DNA of 64,000 nucleotides from Aequorivita aurantiaca (GCF_030410135.1 NZ_JAUGQQ010000006.1:124001-188000), one strand, 5' to 3'. Shown: positions 52,246 to 60,228, counted from the stretch's first letter. Notes: generated from the sequence alone by a model not told the origin. Numbers and translations are program-made.

Positions 52246-53669
52246 ATTGTTTCAGCTAATTCCAACGCCTTTGTAAGTGCGCCAAGTTTATTATAAACTT
52301 CCTGTAATTCTTTTTCCTCATTGCTTTCCGAAACCACGCCAGCGCCCGCTTGATAATGCAGCGTATGGTTTTTGCTCAAAAAGGAACGGATGATTATTGC
52401 GTGATTATAATTTCCACTGAAATCCATAAAACCAATTGCGCCTCCGTAAAATTCCCGACTTCTATTTTCATATTTTTCGAGCAGTTGCAAGGCTTTATGT
52501 TTTGGTGCGCCGCTCAAAGTTCCTGCGGGAAATGTATCTGCAACAATCTGCATTGTTGAAATTTTTGGATTTTTTGTAGCTGTAACTTTGCTGACCAAAT
52601 GAATTACGTGCGAAAAAAACTGCACTTCGCGATACGTTTCCACTTTCACATTTGTGCCATGCCGACTTAAATCGTTTCGCGCCAAGTCTACAAGCATCAC
52701 GTGTTCGCTATTTTCTTTTTTGTCTTCGAAAAGTATTTTGGCGAGCTCGGCATCCTGCTCATCGTTTCCGGTGCGTTTGAAGGTCCCTGCGATTGGATGG
52801 ATTTCTGCTGTATTTCCTTTTACGACCAATTGCGCTTCGGGCGAACTTCCGAAGATTTTAAAATTTCCGTAATCAAAATAAAAAAGATACGGTGAAGGAT
52901 TTATGCTACGCAAAGCCCTGTAAACGTTGAATTCATCGCCGGTAAATTGCTGTGAAAACCGCTTGCTTGGCACAATTTGAAAAACATCGCCGCGCTGGCA
53001 ATGCTCTTTGCACTTTCGAACCAAAGCTTTAAAATCCTCATCTTTTAAATTTGTGGTTCGGTCGCCATTTCTTTTGAAAGGATATTCGGCAAAGCTTTTT
53101 GACTTTAAAATCTGCTCAATCTGCGGAATATTGTTTTCTTCTTCAAAGCAGTGCGCAAAAATATACGCTTCGTTATTGAAATGATTTATGGCAATTATAT
53201 TTTGATAAACTGCATAAAACAAATCGGGCATTTCAAGATTTTCTTCTTTTTTTGAAAGCGAAATGTCTTCAAAATAACGCACGGCATCAAAAGCCATAAA
53301 GCCGAAAAGCCCATTGTTTATGAATTTGAAATTGTTTTCTTCCGAAGTAAAAGATGCGGCAAATTCGTCTAAAATTTTTGGAACATTGTGTGAACATCCC
53401 CCTATATCCCCCTTCGAAGGGGGACTTTTTAAATTGATAATTGAATTTTTCCCATCCGGAAATTGCTGAAAAATCATTTCATTTTCAACTTTTATAGAGG
53501 CAATTGGGTTAAAGCAAATGTAGCTGAAACTATTGTCGTTGGCGTGATAGTCGCTACTTTCCAAAAGCAGGCTATTCGAGAATTTATCGCGTAAACGCAA
53601 ATATACCGAAACCGGTGTGAGCGTGTCTGCCAATAATTTTTTTGAGTATGTTTTTAAAATGTATTTCAT
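52236..53669 (-). CDS. trpE: anthranilate synthase component I
   Basis: 477 residues from ATG 53669; the frame is open to 53714, but that part overlaps the attenuator hairpin. Chorismate-to-anthranilate enzyme. LYFDYGNFKIFGSSPEAQLVVKG, IHPIAGTFKRTGNDEQDAELAK, HVMLVDLARNDLSRHG, FPAGTLSGAPKHKALQLLEKYE and FYGGAIGFMDFSGNYNHAIIIRS are the chorismate- and Mg-binding motifs. The N-terminal LLESSDYHANDNSFSYICFNP holds the Trp feedback LLES-like motif. Near residue 90 a repeat adds SPPSKGDIGGC. Confidence 0.96.
   Translation of the reverse strand: MKYILKTYSKKLLADTLTPVSVYLRLRDKFSNSLLLESSDYHANDNSFSYICFNPIASIKVENEMIFQQFPDGKNSIINLKSPPSKGDIGGCSHNVPKILDEFAASFTSEENNFKFINNGLFGFMAFDAVRYFEDISLSKKEENLEMPDLFYAVYQNIIAINHFNNEAYIFAHCFEEENNIPQIEQILKSKSFAEYPFKRNGDRTTNLKDEDFKALVRKCKEHCQRGDVFQIVPSKRFSQQFTGDEFNVYRALRSINPSPYLFYFDYGNFKIFGSSPEAQLVVKGNTAEIHPIAGTFKRTGNDEQDAELAKILFEDKKENSEHVMLVDLARNDLSRHGTNVKVETYREVQFFSHVIHLVSKVTATKNPKISTMQIVADTFPAGTLSGAPKHKALQLLEKYENRSREFYGGAIGFMDFSGNYNHAIIIRSFLSKNHTLHYQAGAGVVSESNEEKELQEVYNKLGALTKALELAETMAP
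53397..53428. repeat. GC-rich palindromic element inserted in frame inside trpE
   Basis: Core ATCCCCCTTCGAAGGGGGAC (about 53409-53428) preceded by ATCCCCCTAT. Read on the minus strand as KSPPSKGDIGGCS, between NSIINL and HNVPKIL of TrpE. The inserted residues are absent from the family pattern but keep the frame. Confidence 0.8.
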
Positions 53670-53691
53670 TTTGTCAAAATATGCGAATAAA

Positions 53692-53721
53692 AAAAGGCTT
53701 GTCGTGATTGACAAGCCTTTT
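53692..53721 (-). terminator. trp attenuator terminator
   Basis: Perfect 12-base stem AAAAGGCTTGTC (53692-53703) / GACAAGCCTTTT (53710-53721) with a 6-base loop. On the minus strand it is followed by TTTTATTCG, 23 bases before the trpE start and 30 bases after the leader peptide stop. The location inside the leader makes it an attenuator and not an end-of-gene terminator. Confidence 0.88.
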
Positions 53722-53750
53722 CGTATATTATTATACCATAGGTGTTCCGC

Positions 53751-53807
53751 TCACGAGGTTTGCCGTAAGTTTTTCCACCACCAAGTATTTTGTGTAAATC
53801 TGTTCAT
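53751..53807 (-). CDS. trpL: trp leader peptide with three consecutive Trp codons
   Basis: 18-codon frame on the minus strand from ATG 53807 to TGA 53751: MNRFTQNTWWWKNLRQTS. Three adjacent Trp codons (TGG TGG TGG, 53775-53783) lie before the attenuator terminator at 53692-53721, as in classical ribosome-mediated attenuation. Its stop region could pair with the terminator: CAAACCT after the Trp codons is complementary (6 of 7) to AGGCTTG of the terminator's first arm, and TCGTGA is complementary to TCACGA in its loop and second arm. A ribosome stalled at Trp codons would leave these free; one at the stop codon would cover them. Too short for standard gene finders. Confidence 0.85.
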   Translation of the reverse strand: MNRFTQNTWWWKNLRQTS

Positions 53808-53818
53808 TGTATCGGGTT

Positions 53819-53845
53819 CAAATATAGAATTTTTTTGAACACAAA
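53819..53845 (-). promoter_or_regulatory. putative trp operon promoter
   Basis: On the minus strand TATATTTG (53826-53819) is a full -7 match. TTTG lies at 53845-53842 with a spacer of only 15 bases, shorter than the usual 18-20, so the -33 assignment is weak. Transcription would start near 53813, giving a very short leader before the leader-peptide ATG at 53807. Confidence 0.5.
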
Positions 53846-53937
53846 TTTTATTTACTGAAACTTTTTGGGAATAATATCGTCTAACAACGTACGTTGTTGA
53901 TGGAGTTTAAAATTTTGCCTATTAATTTTCAATGCAT

Positions 53938-54483
53938 ATGAAGTTGTTTTTTATTATTCTTCCTTTACTGATTCTTCAAAGTTGTTCCGATATAAAACCG
54001 GAAGTGACTTCTGAAATTGCGATGACATCGTTTTATCAAAACCAGGAAGAAATTCCCAATTCAAAAAAGGTGGTTGCCGTTGATTTTGCGGAATTGGATC
54101 AACAATATCTTCAAAATAAGAATGATTCCATTTACATCATAAATTTTTGGGCAACTTGGTGCAAACCTTGTGTGAAAGAGCTTCCGGCATTTGAGAAAAT
54201 TGCTTCCGATTATACAAATAAAAAAGTGAAAGTACTTTTGGTAAGCCTTGATTTTCTCGATAAAATTGAATCACAGGTTATTCCTTTTATCCAAAAGAAT
54301 GCTATTCAATCTGAAGTGGTTTTGCTCGATGATCCCGATGCAAATACTTGGATTCCGAAGGTTTCAACAGATTGGAGCGGGGCGATTCCCGCAACGATTA
54401 TTTATAAAAAACACAATCGAAAATTTTACGAGCAATCCTTTACTTTTAACGAACTTGAAACTGAACTAAAAACATTTCTATAA
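53938..54483 (+). CDS. TlpA-like thioredoxin-fold lipoprotein
   Basis: 181 residues from ATG 53938 (the frame begins at 53932). Lipoprotein signal MKLFFIILPLLILQSCSD. Thioredoxin/TlpA domain: IYIINFWATWCKPCVKELPAFEKIASDY with the CxxC active site, VLLVSLDFLDK and IPATIIYKK (cis-Pro). Periplasmic thiol-disulfide reductant, e.g. for cytochrome or envelope proteins. Co-oriented with the next redoxin gene 10 bases downstream. Confidence 0.88.
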   Translation: MKLFFIILPLLILQSCSDIKPEVTSEIAMTSFYQNQEEIPNSKKVVAVDFAELDQQYLQNKNDSIYIINFWATWCKPCVKELPAFEKIASDYTNKKVKVLLVSLDFLDKIESQVIPFIQKNAIQSEVVLLDDPDANTWIPKVSTDWSGAIPATIIYKKHNRKFYEQSFTFNELETELKTFL

Positions 54484-54493
54484 AAATTAAATT

Positions 54494-55177
54494 ATGAGAA
54501 AACGACTTTCAACCCTAACATTTGCGACCTTTTCATTAATCGCTTTCAATAGCTGCAAAAACGATACGACCGATAAAAGCGCGGAATTGGCCGTAAATGA
54601 AATTACCCAGCCGGAATTTACAGAAATTGAAGCAGAATCGTTTGGATATTCTGTGGGCGATGAGACGACCGATTTTAAATTGAAAGACGTAAACGGCAAA
54701 ATGGTTTCGCTTTCCGATTACTCGGACGCAAAGGGTTTTATAGTAATTTTTACCTGCAATACTTGTCCTTTCGCCGTTGCAAGCGAGCAGCGAATGGTTG
54801 ACTTGGATAAGGAATTTAAGGCGAAAGGTTTTCCGGTTATCGCCATAAATCCAAATAACCCGAAAGTACAGCCTGATGATACGTATGAATTGATGCAGCA
54901 AAAAGCAAAAGAGGCCGGTTTTACTTTTCCGTATCTATTTGACGAAAGCCAAACAATTTATGCAAAATACGGAGCGACTAAAACCCCTCACGTATATCTT
55001 TTAAAGAAGGAAGGCGATAAAAACATTGTGAAATATATTGGAGCCATAGACGATAACGTTCGCAACGCGGCGGAAGTAAAGGACCGATTTTTGGCAAATG
55101 CCATATATGAAATTTTAGACGGAAAGGAAGTTACCGTGAAAGAAACTAAGGCAATCGGTTGCTCTGTGAAGCAGTAA
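54494..55177 (+). CDS. redoxin-domain (AhpC/TSA-like) lipoprotein
   Basis: 227 residues. Lipoprotein signal with SLIAFNSCKND. Redoxin fold: FGYSVGDETTDFKLKDVNGKMVSLSDYSDAKGFIVIFTCNTCPFAVASEQRM, where CNTC is the active-site CxxC followed by PFA. FPVIAINPNNP, FPYLFDESQTIYAKYGATKTPHVYLL and YIGAIDDNVRNA follow. This is the thioredoxin-like family of Bacteroidota periplasmic redoxins; substrate unknown. Terminator 25 bases after its stop. Confidence 0.88.
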   Translation: MRKRLSTLTFATFSLIAFNSCKNDTTDKSAELAVNEITQPEFTEIEAESFGYSVGDETTDFKLKDVNGKMVSLSDYSDAKGFIVIFTCNTCPFAVASEQRMVDLDKEFKAKGFPVIAINPNNPKVQPDDTYELMQQKAKEAGFTFPYLFDESQTIYAKYGATKTPHVYLLKKEGDKNIVKYIGAIDDNVRNAAEVKDRFLANAIYEILDGKEVTVKETKAIGCSVKQ

Positions 55178-55201
55178 TAAATTATAGCATAAATGATTGG
55201 G

Positions 55202-55229
55202 AGCCCTGTTGTTATAGCAGGGCTTTTTC
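55202..55229 (+). terminator. rho-independent terminator after the redoxin gene
   Basis: Stem AGCCCTG (55202-55208) / CAGGGCT (55218-55224), 9-base loop, then TTTTT. Confidence 0.8.
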
Positions 55230-55303
55230 ATTTTAACAAAACAATTTTACATTTTTCTTCTTGCCTTATTTTCCTTTTCATCGACAGAGGCCAAATTATA
55301 TAT

Positions 55304-55426
55304 TTTCCAGATCCATTCCCTTCAAAGGTCGAAAGCATCGATGTTTCATCTTTGCAGGCTGGAGGTTATTTTGTGAAACTGAACACAACTCACGGCAGCA
55401 CATATTCAAAGTTTATAAAAGAATAG
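55304..55426 (+). pseudogene. orphan type IX secretion C-terminal sorting tail
   Basis: The frame ending at TAG 55424-55426 reads SKVESIDVSSLQAGGYFVKL then a GSTYSKFIKE ending, the pattern of a type A T9SS sorting domain (GxYFVKL ... TxKFIKE). No start codon or cargo domain precedes it: the same frame upstream runs into the terminator at 55202-55229. It is the tail of a lost exported protein and not an active gene. Gap 55178-55528 holds nothing else but two terminators. Confidence 0.7.
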
Positions 55427-55444
55427 TTTATTTTTTGAACTATT

Positions 55445-55483
55445 AAAAGCCGAAAACAGTTTTTATTGTTTTCGGCTTTTTTA
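55445..55483 (+). terminator. strong rho-independent terminator
   Basis: 14-base perfect stem AAAAGCCGAAAACA (55445-55458) / TGTTTTCGGCTTTT (55467-55480), 8-base loop, followed by TT and T-rich sequence. It is probably the original terminator of the gene whose tail is the T9SS remnant at 55304-55426. Confidence 0.88.
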
Positions 55484-55528
55484 TTTTTATACGCATTGCA
55501 TTTACTATTTTTACAAAAAATTTGAATT

Positions 55529-55843
55529 ATGGCAGATTTAACCCAAAAACAGTGGAGCGAACAGTTGGAAAATGATAGCAACGCAATAGTTATCGATGTT
55601 CGCACAGATGAGGAATTTGAGGAAGGCTATATTCCCGGTGCCCAACAAATAGATATTTATAACGGAGCTGAATTTCTGCAGCGCGCCAAAGAACTGGATC
55701 CACAAAAAAATTATTATGTGTACTGTCGCTCTGGCGGTAGAAGCGCGCAGGCTTGCTTGCTGCTGAATTCCGTGGGTGTAAAAAACACCTACAACCTGAA
55801 TGGCGGCATTACGGATTGGGAAGGGGAAATAATCAATGAATGA
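55529..55843 (+). CDS. rhodanese-like protein, cytoplasmic
   Basis: 104 residues, no signal peptide. Single rhodanese domain: IVIDVRTDEEFEEGYIPGAQQIDIYNG, active-site Cys in YYVYCRSGGRSAQACLLL and GGITDWEGEIINE. It transfers sulfane sulfur or acts as a persulfide carrier. It overlaps the next, exported rhodanese gene by 4 bases in the open frame, so both are one transcription unit. Confidence 0.88.
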   Translation: MADLTQKQWSEQLENDSNAIVIDVRTDEEFEEGYIPGAQQIDIYNGAEFLQRAKELDPQKNYYVYCRSGGRSAQACLLLNSVGVKNTYNLNGGITDWEGEIINE

Positions 55844-55851
55844 ATTTTGAC

Positions 55852-56247
55852 ATGAAATTACTATCAGCACAGCACGTATTTATGTTCACACTTTTCCTTG
55901 CGTTCTTTCCATTGGACGTCATGGCGCAGGAAATCCAACTTTTAGATTCACAAGAATTCCAGACTGCAATGGAAACAAAGCGGGATATTCAATTGTTAGA
56001 TGTTCGAACCCCAGAAGAATTTGCCAATGGACATCTGAAAAATGCATTGAATATTGATATTTCACAAACTACTTTTATCACAGAGGCGGAAAAGTTGGAT
56101 TTGGAAAAACCTATTTATCTATATTGCCAAAGTGGAAAAAGAAGCGCCAGGGCCGCTATAATTTTAAAAGATATTGGCTTTAAGGAAATATATGATATGG
56201 AAGGTGGATTTTCCAATTGGGATGCCAATGGGTTTGAAAAGGAGTGA
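55852..56247 (+). CDS. rhodanese-like protein, periplasmic
   Basis: 131 residues from ATG 55852 (open frame starts 55840, inside the preceding gene). Signal peptide KLLSAQHVFMFTLFLAFFPLDVMAQ. Rhodanese core: IQLLDVRTPEEFANGHLKNALNIDIS, active Cys in YLYCQSGKRSARAAIILKDIGF, and GGFSNWDANGF. Together with the cytoplasmic copy it makes an inside/outside pair, next to thioredoxin-fold lipoproteins. Confidence 0.88.
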   Translation: MKLLSAQHVFMFTLFLAFFPLDVMAQEIQLLDSQEFQTAMETKRDIQLLDVRTPEEFANGHLKNALNIDISQTTFITEAEKLDLEKPIYLYCQSGKRSARAAIILKDIGFKEIYDMEGGFSNWDANGFEKE

Positions 56248-56364
56248 TTTCCTTAATTCTCTTAACGAATTCATTTCTACTTCGTTAAACTCTCGCTAAA
56301 TTTCGATTCTCACTGTCTTTAAGCCATATCGGCGTCGTATCTTCAATATTGAAATTCGAGCAAT

Positions 56365-56751
56365 ATGGAAAGAAGAAACGAAAATATTAGAGCCCAGCTA
56401 CGAAAATTGATCGTGGCAAGTTGCCAATTTGAGCAACGACCATCAAAGGCATTTCGAAAATTCCATAAACTATATCTTCAGTTTTTCTTTGGCGCCATGG
56501 ATATAAATATTGATTATCAGACCCAGGTGATCTCCATTTGGAATTCGAGACCCATGACCACAAATCCCGTCAGACTTTTTGATATAAACGATGCGATTTC
56601 AGATAGAATTTATTATACGAATTTGGAAGAAACACTTTTTGGTGCTATCGAAGAGGGACCTCTCCAAGATTGTTTTTATGAAAAAATTCTTATGGATTAC
56701 GCGCATTATTCCGAAAAGGATGATGACGGCGATGGAGCTTGGAGTGCCTAA
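56365..56751 (+). CDS. hypothetical protein
   Basis: 128 residues, cytoplasmic. The N-terminus is basic and helical (MERRNENIRAQLRKLIVASC), then ASC..EQRPSKAFRKFHKLYLQFFFGAMDIN, and an acidic tail (YSEKDDDGDGAWSA). No family recognised. No clear promoter or partner; codon use looks like the neighbouring core genes. Confidence 0.55.
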   Translation: MERRNENIRAQLRKLIVASCQFEQRPSKAFRKFHKLYLQFFFGAMDINIDYQTQVISIWNSRPMTTNPVRLFDINDAISDRIYYTNLEETLFGAIEEGPLQDCFYEKILMDYAHYSEKDDDGDGAWSA

Positions 56752-56871
56752 ATTGTCCCATTATTAAATAATTTTTCTCAAACATTAACGCTTTTAAATC
56801 CTAAAATCTACACGCATAACTTCGAAATAGATTTAGCCATTCAAATAAATTTTTTCACAAGGAAAATCCTG

Positions 56872-56879
56872 TAAATTTG
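56872..56879 (+). promoter_or_regulatory. putative -7 promoter box of ctlX
   Basis: TAAATTTG matches TAnnTTTG. A -33 TTTG is not obvious (only a T-run at about 56849-56855). If used, transcription begins near 56885, after the TTG at 56877, which would exclude that codon as the ctlX start. Confidence 0.4.
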
Positions 56880-56900
56880 CAGTCTAAAAATTTTCTCCCA

Positions 56901-57833
56901 TTGGCAAAGCAAATCACAGATACCATTGTAATGATTCGTCCCGTTGCGTTCAGAATGAATGAGCAAACGGCAGTAAATAATTTTTTTCAGGAAGATATCG
57001 CATTGAAAAATGCAGAAATCAATGTCAAGGCCCAATTTGAATTTGATGCTTTTGTTGAAAAGTTACGTGCCGTAGGGGTTAACGTAATTGTCGAACATGA
57101 TGATCTGCGAATGGATACCCCAGATTCCATTTTTCCGAACAATTGGATCAGCTTTCACGAAAATGGCGACATTGCCCTCTATCCTATGTTTGCCGAAAAC
57201 CGCCGCCGTGAAAGGCGTGAAGAGGTTTTGATTCGTTTAGAAAAGGAGGGTTTCCTGATCAACAACGTTATAGATTATACGCCTGCTGAAGATGAGGGTA
57301 TTTTTTTGGAAGGCACCGGCAGCCTTTTGCTTGATCGCGTAAATAGAAAAGCTTACTGTGCACTTTCGCCCAGGGCCGATGAAGAATTGTTGATTGAATT
57401 TTGTGAAGATTTTGAATACCTCCCGATTATTTTCACAGCAAACCAAACCGTTGATGGCAAGCGAATGCCTATTTACCACACCAACGTAATGATGTGCCTT
57501 GCGGAGGATTTTTGTGTCATTTGCCTCGATACTATTGATGATTCCGCCGAAAAGAAAAATGTAGTACAGCATTTAAAAAAGGACGGAAAGGAAATCATTC
57601 GGATTACCGAAGCCCAAATGCACCATTTTGCCGGAAACATGCTTCAGGTGCAGGGTATGGATAAAAAATATTTGGTTATGAGTCAGGCGGCGCATAAAAG
57701 TTTAAATGCGGAGCAGGTTCAAGCAATTGAAAAGTATTGCGAAATTTTAAGCAGCGATTTGGCGACGATTGAAACCTGCGGCGGCGGCAGTGCACGTTGC
57801 ATGATGGCGGAAGTTTTTCTTCCGAAGGAATAA
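56901..57833 (+). CDS. ctlX: citrulline-utilisation-type hydrolase CtlX (amidinotransferase fold)
   Basis: 310 residues from TTG 56901. Start choice: the frame is open to TTG 56877 but a likely -7 promoter box (56872-56879) overlaps that; ATG 56931 would cut the conserved TDTIVMIRPVAFRMNEQTAVNN. Features of the arginine-deiminase-like pentein fold: DSIFPNNWISFHENGDIALYPMFAENRRRERR, GIFLEGTGSLLLDRVNRKAYCALSPRADEEL, PIYHTNVMMCLAEDF with the catalytic His, and the catalytic Cys293 in ETCGGGSARCMMAEVF. Hydrolyses a guanidino or ureido compound. Confidence 0.85.
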   Translation: MAKQITDTIVMIRPVAFRMNEQTAVNNFFQEDIALKNAEINVKAQFEFDAFVEKLRAVGVNVIVEHDDLRMDTPDSIFPNNWISFHENGDIALYPMFAENRRRERREEVLIRLEKEGFLINNVIDYTPAEDEGIFLEGTGSLLLDRVNRKAYCALSPRADEELLIEFCEDFEYLPIIFTANQTVDGKRMPIYHTNVMMCLAEDFCVICLDTIDDSAEKKNVVQHLKKDGKEIIRITEAQMHHFAGNMLQVQGMDKKYLVMSQAAHKSLNAEQVQAIEKYCEILSSDLATIETCGGGSARCMMAEVFLPKE

Positions 57834-57836
57834 TTA

Positions 57837-59270
57837 TTAGGAAACTGCTTCTGCCTTATTAATGTTGCGTATCATTCCGCCGAAAATGAAATAATGAAAG
57901 GGTAGCATCAAATACCAATACAATCTACCCCATATACCTTTTGGTCGAAAAGTCGCCGTTTGTACTAATTCATTTTTATCGTTGATACAGAATTCCAGCC
58001 ACGCCTCACCGGGCAACTTCATTTCCGCGAATAATAGCAACCGTTTGCTCTCCCTATCCGCATACAGTACCCGCCAAAAATCCAGCACATCGCCGGTATA
58101 AATCTCTTTGGCATGTGTGCGTCCACGGCGAAGGCCAACACCTCCCACTAGCCTATCCATAAAGCCGCGCATTTTCCAAAGTGAGTTTCCGTAATACCAA
58201 CCACGCGCACCGCCAATGGTCCAAATATTGTCCAAAACTCTTTCCGGGTCTGAGGTTTTTAGAATTTTTTCATCTTTCAAACATCCATATTTCGGCACTT
58301 GAATGTATTCTTTTAAATTGGTCAACCTGCCCGCCACCAAGGAATCTTTCCAACTTGAAATGACAAGATTTTGTTCAATCTTTTGAAAGGCTTTTTCTAT
58401 CGATTCGTCATAAGAAATGGGTTGAATATTTAAAATTTCCTGCAGTTTATTGTCTCGCGCCACTACTTCCATTTTCATACTATCTACAAGGTTTACCGCC
58501 AATTTATAAGAAGTTGAAGTAACAAAATAAAGCCAATAGGAAGATAGCCGGGGCGACATAACCGGCACGGGAATAATCCAAAGTTTGAGCCCTCTAATTT
58601 CGGAATATTTCTCAAGCATTCCTTTGTAGGTTAAAATATCTGGGCCACCAATGTCAAAGGATTGATTGAAGCATTTTTCATTGCCCAAAACGCCCGATAG
58701 AAAGGCAATAACATCGCGGATTGCAATAGGCTGTATTTTTGTTTTCAACCATTTTGGGGCAATCATTATGGGTAGTTTTTCGCATAAATCCCTTATAATT
58801 TCGAAGGAAGAACTCCCGCTTCCCACAACAATTCCGGCGCGCAAAACAGTTAAGTGATAATTGCCTTTGTATAAAATTTCCTCCACTTTCTTTCGGGAAG
58901 AAAGGTGTTTGGAAAGCTGTTCCTCATTCACAATTCCGCTTAAATAAATAACTTGTTTCACCGACGTTCCGGCCATATATTTATTAAAATTCTCAGCAGA
59001 TTGTGCTTCAATTTCATCGAAATTATTCGAAGAGCCGCTCATGGAATGGATCAAATAATACGCGGCATCTATGTTAGTCGGAAAATTTTCAAGGTTCACT
59101 TCTTCCGCAAAATCTACTTCAACCACGCTAACTTTTTTCGTGGTTTCGGGATCGAGCGGAAGTCGGTTTTTATCGCGGACTGCACATATTACGTCGTGCC
59201 CATTTTCAAGCAATTGCGGGAGCAAGCGCATCCCGATATATCCATTTGCACCGGTGAGAAGAATTTTCAA
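57837..59270 (-). CDS. SDR-family oxidoreductase with DUF2867 domain
   Basis: 477 residues. Rossmann nucleotide loop LLTGANGYIGMRLLPQL (about residues 3-19), VEVDFAEE and AAYYLIHSM, NmrA/SDR-like. The C-terminal part (about 320-470) is DUF2867: IWTIGGARGWYYGNSLWKMRGFMDRLVGGVGLRRGRTHAKEIYTGDVLDFWRVLYADRE, AEMKLPGEAWLEFCIN and PKGIWGRLYWYLMLPFHYFIFGGMIRNI, ending in a membrane-associated helix. Two-domain layout is standard for this family. Convergent with ctlX (3 bases between stops). Confidence 0.88.
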   Translation of the reverse strand: MKILLTGANGYIGMRLLPQLLENGHDVICAVRDKNRLPLDPETTKKVSVVEVDFAEEVNLENFPTNIDAAYYLIHSMSGSSNNFDEIEAQSAENFNKYMAGTSVKQVIYLSGIVNEEQLSKHLSSRKKVEEILYKGNYHLTVLRAGIVVGSGSSSFEIIRDLCEKLPIMIAPKWLKTKIQPIAIRDVIAFLSGVLGNEKCFNQSFDIGGPDILTYKGMLEKYSEIRGLKLWIIPVPVMSPRLSSYWLYFVTSTSYKLAVNLVDSMKMEVVARDNKLQEILNIQPISYDESIEKAFQKIEQNLVISSWKDSLVAGRLTNLKEYIQVPKYGCLKDEKILKTSDPERVLDNIWTIGGARGWYYGNSLWKMRGFMDRLVGGVGLRRGRTHAKEIYTGDVLDFWRVLYADRESKRLLLFAEMKLPGEAWLEFCINDKNELVQTATFRPKGIWGRLYWYLMLPFHYFIFGGMIRNINKAEAVS

Positions 59271-59395
59271 TATTGAAATTTTGTTTAAAGGTAATCTACA
59301 AGGATTTAAACAGAAGTTAAAAAGTCGTTAAGTTATGCGCACTCTTATTTATCAAAACGGTATCTTTAAAACATCAACCAAAAGACCAAAGTTTT

Positions 59396-59602
59396 ATGAA
59401 AATCCTAAAAATCGTTTTGCTGATAGTTGGCGTTGTTTTGATTGTCTTCGGACTTTATAATGCCTTTGTTCCACAACAAATATTGGATATTGGCCCCTTG
59501 GAAGTGAACGCCAAAGAAGGCTTAAGCAACCAAACTTTAGGAATGATTGGCATAGGGGTTTTGGCGTTAATAGCCGGTGCCCTTCTTAAAAACCGCCGTT
59601 AA
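59396..59602 (+). CDS. hypothetical small membrane protein
   Basis: 68 residues, two membrane helices (ILKIVLLIVGVVLIVFGLYNAF and GMIGIGVLALIAGALL), short basic C-terminus (KNRR). No family recognised. Its stop overlaps the stop of the convergent marC gene by four bases. Confidence 0.7.
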   Translation: MKILKIVLLIVGVVLIVFGLYNAFVPQQILDIGPLEVNAKEGLSNQTLGMIGIGVLALIAGALLKNRR

Positions 59603-60228
59603 TTTAAAAGGCTCAAAATTGAAATAACTGCAGTACTGATATATTCCACCCCAATTGAGATTACTATAAATCCCACAATCCTCGAAATTGCATTTATTCC
59701 CGATGCTCCCAAAAATTTACTAATGTAATGCGAGCTTCTCAAAATGAGAAATGTTGCCAAACCCACCGCCAAAACTGCGAGCACAACAAAAAATATATCG
59801 TTCCATTTTTGGTATTCCTGATTAAAGGTTATCAATAATGAAATTGAACCCGGACCGGCCAACATTGGGATTGCCAATGGTGTCAATGAAAATTTTTCGC
59901 GTTTGTCCAAATCTTTTTGAACACGTTTGTTTTTCATCCCTTTGTGTTTCGAAAAAGTTCCGGTTAAAAGTGCGAAGCCTGAGGTTACGATAATCATTCC
60001 GCCGGCAATTCGAAGTGCATTAAGGCTTATTCCGAAAAATTTCAGCAAATAGGTACCGGCGAAAAAGGAAATAATCAAAATAACCACCACGTTTATCGTG
60101 GTTAAAAGTGAAGTTTTATTTCTTTCTGAAATACTTTCATCGCTCGTCAATCCTACGAAAACTGGCACCGTTCCCAACGGATTAATTACCGAGAAAAGTG
60201 CCGCAAATACATATAAAAAAATGTCCAT
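59599..60228 (-). CDS. MarC family inner-membrane protein
   Basis: 209 residues, six predicted helices. FAALFSVINPLGTVPVFVGLTSDESISER and the inner-loop GISLNALRIAGGMIIVTSGFALL and LAIPMLAGPGSISLLITF are MarC signatures. Role in the cell is unclear despite the name (multiple antibiotic resistance); it is not an efflux pump in the tested cases I recall. Confidence 0.9.
   Translation of the reverse strand: MDIFLYVFAALFSVINPLGTVPVFVGLTSDESISERNKTSLLTTINVVVILIISFFAGTYLLKFFGISLNALRIAGGMIIVTSGFALLTGTFSKHKGMKNKRVQKDLDKREKFSLTPLAIPMLAGPGSISLLITFNQEYQKWNDIFFVVLAVLAVGLATFLILRSSHYISKFLGASGINAISRIVGFIVISIGVEYISTAVISILSLLN

Noticed and set aside
55193-55426. 77-codon gene starting ATG 55193
   Set aside because: Its first 13 codons are the terminator of the preceding gene; only the T9SS tail after about 55304 is protein-like.
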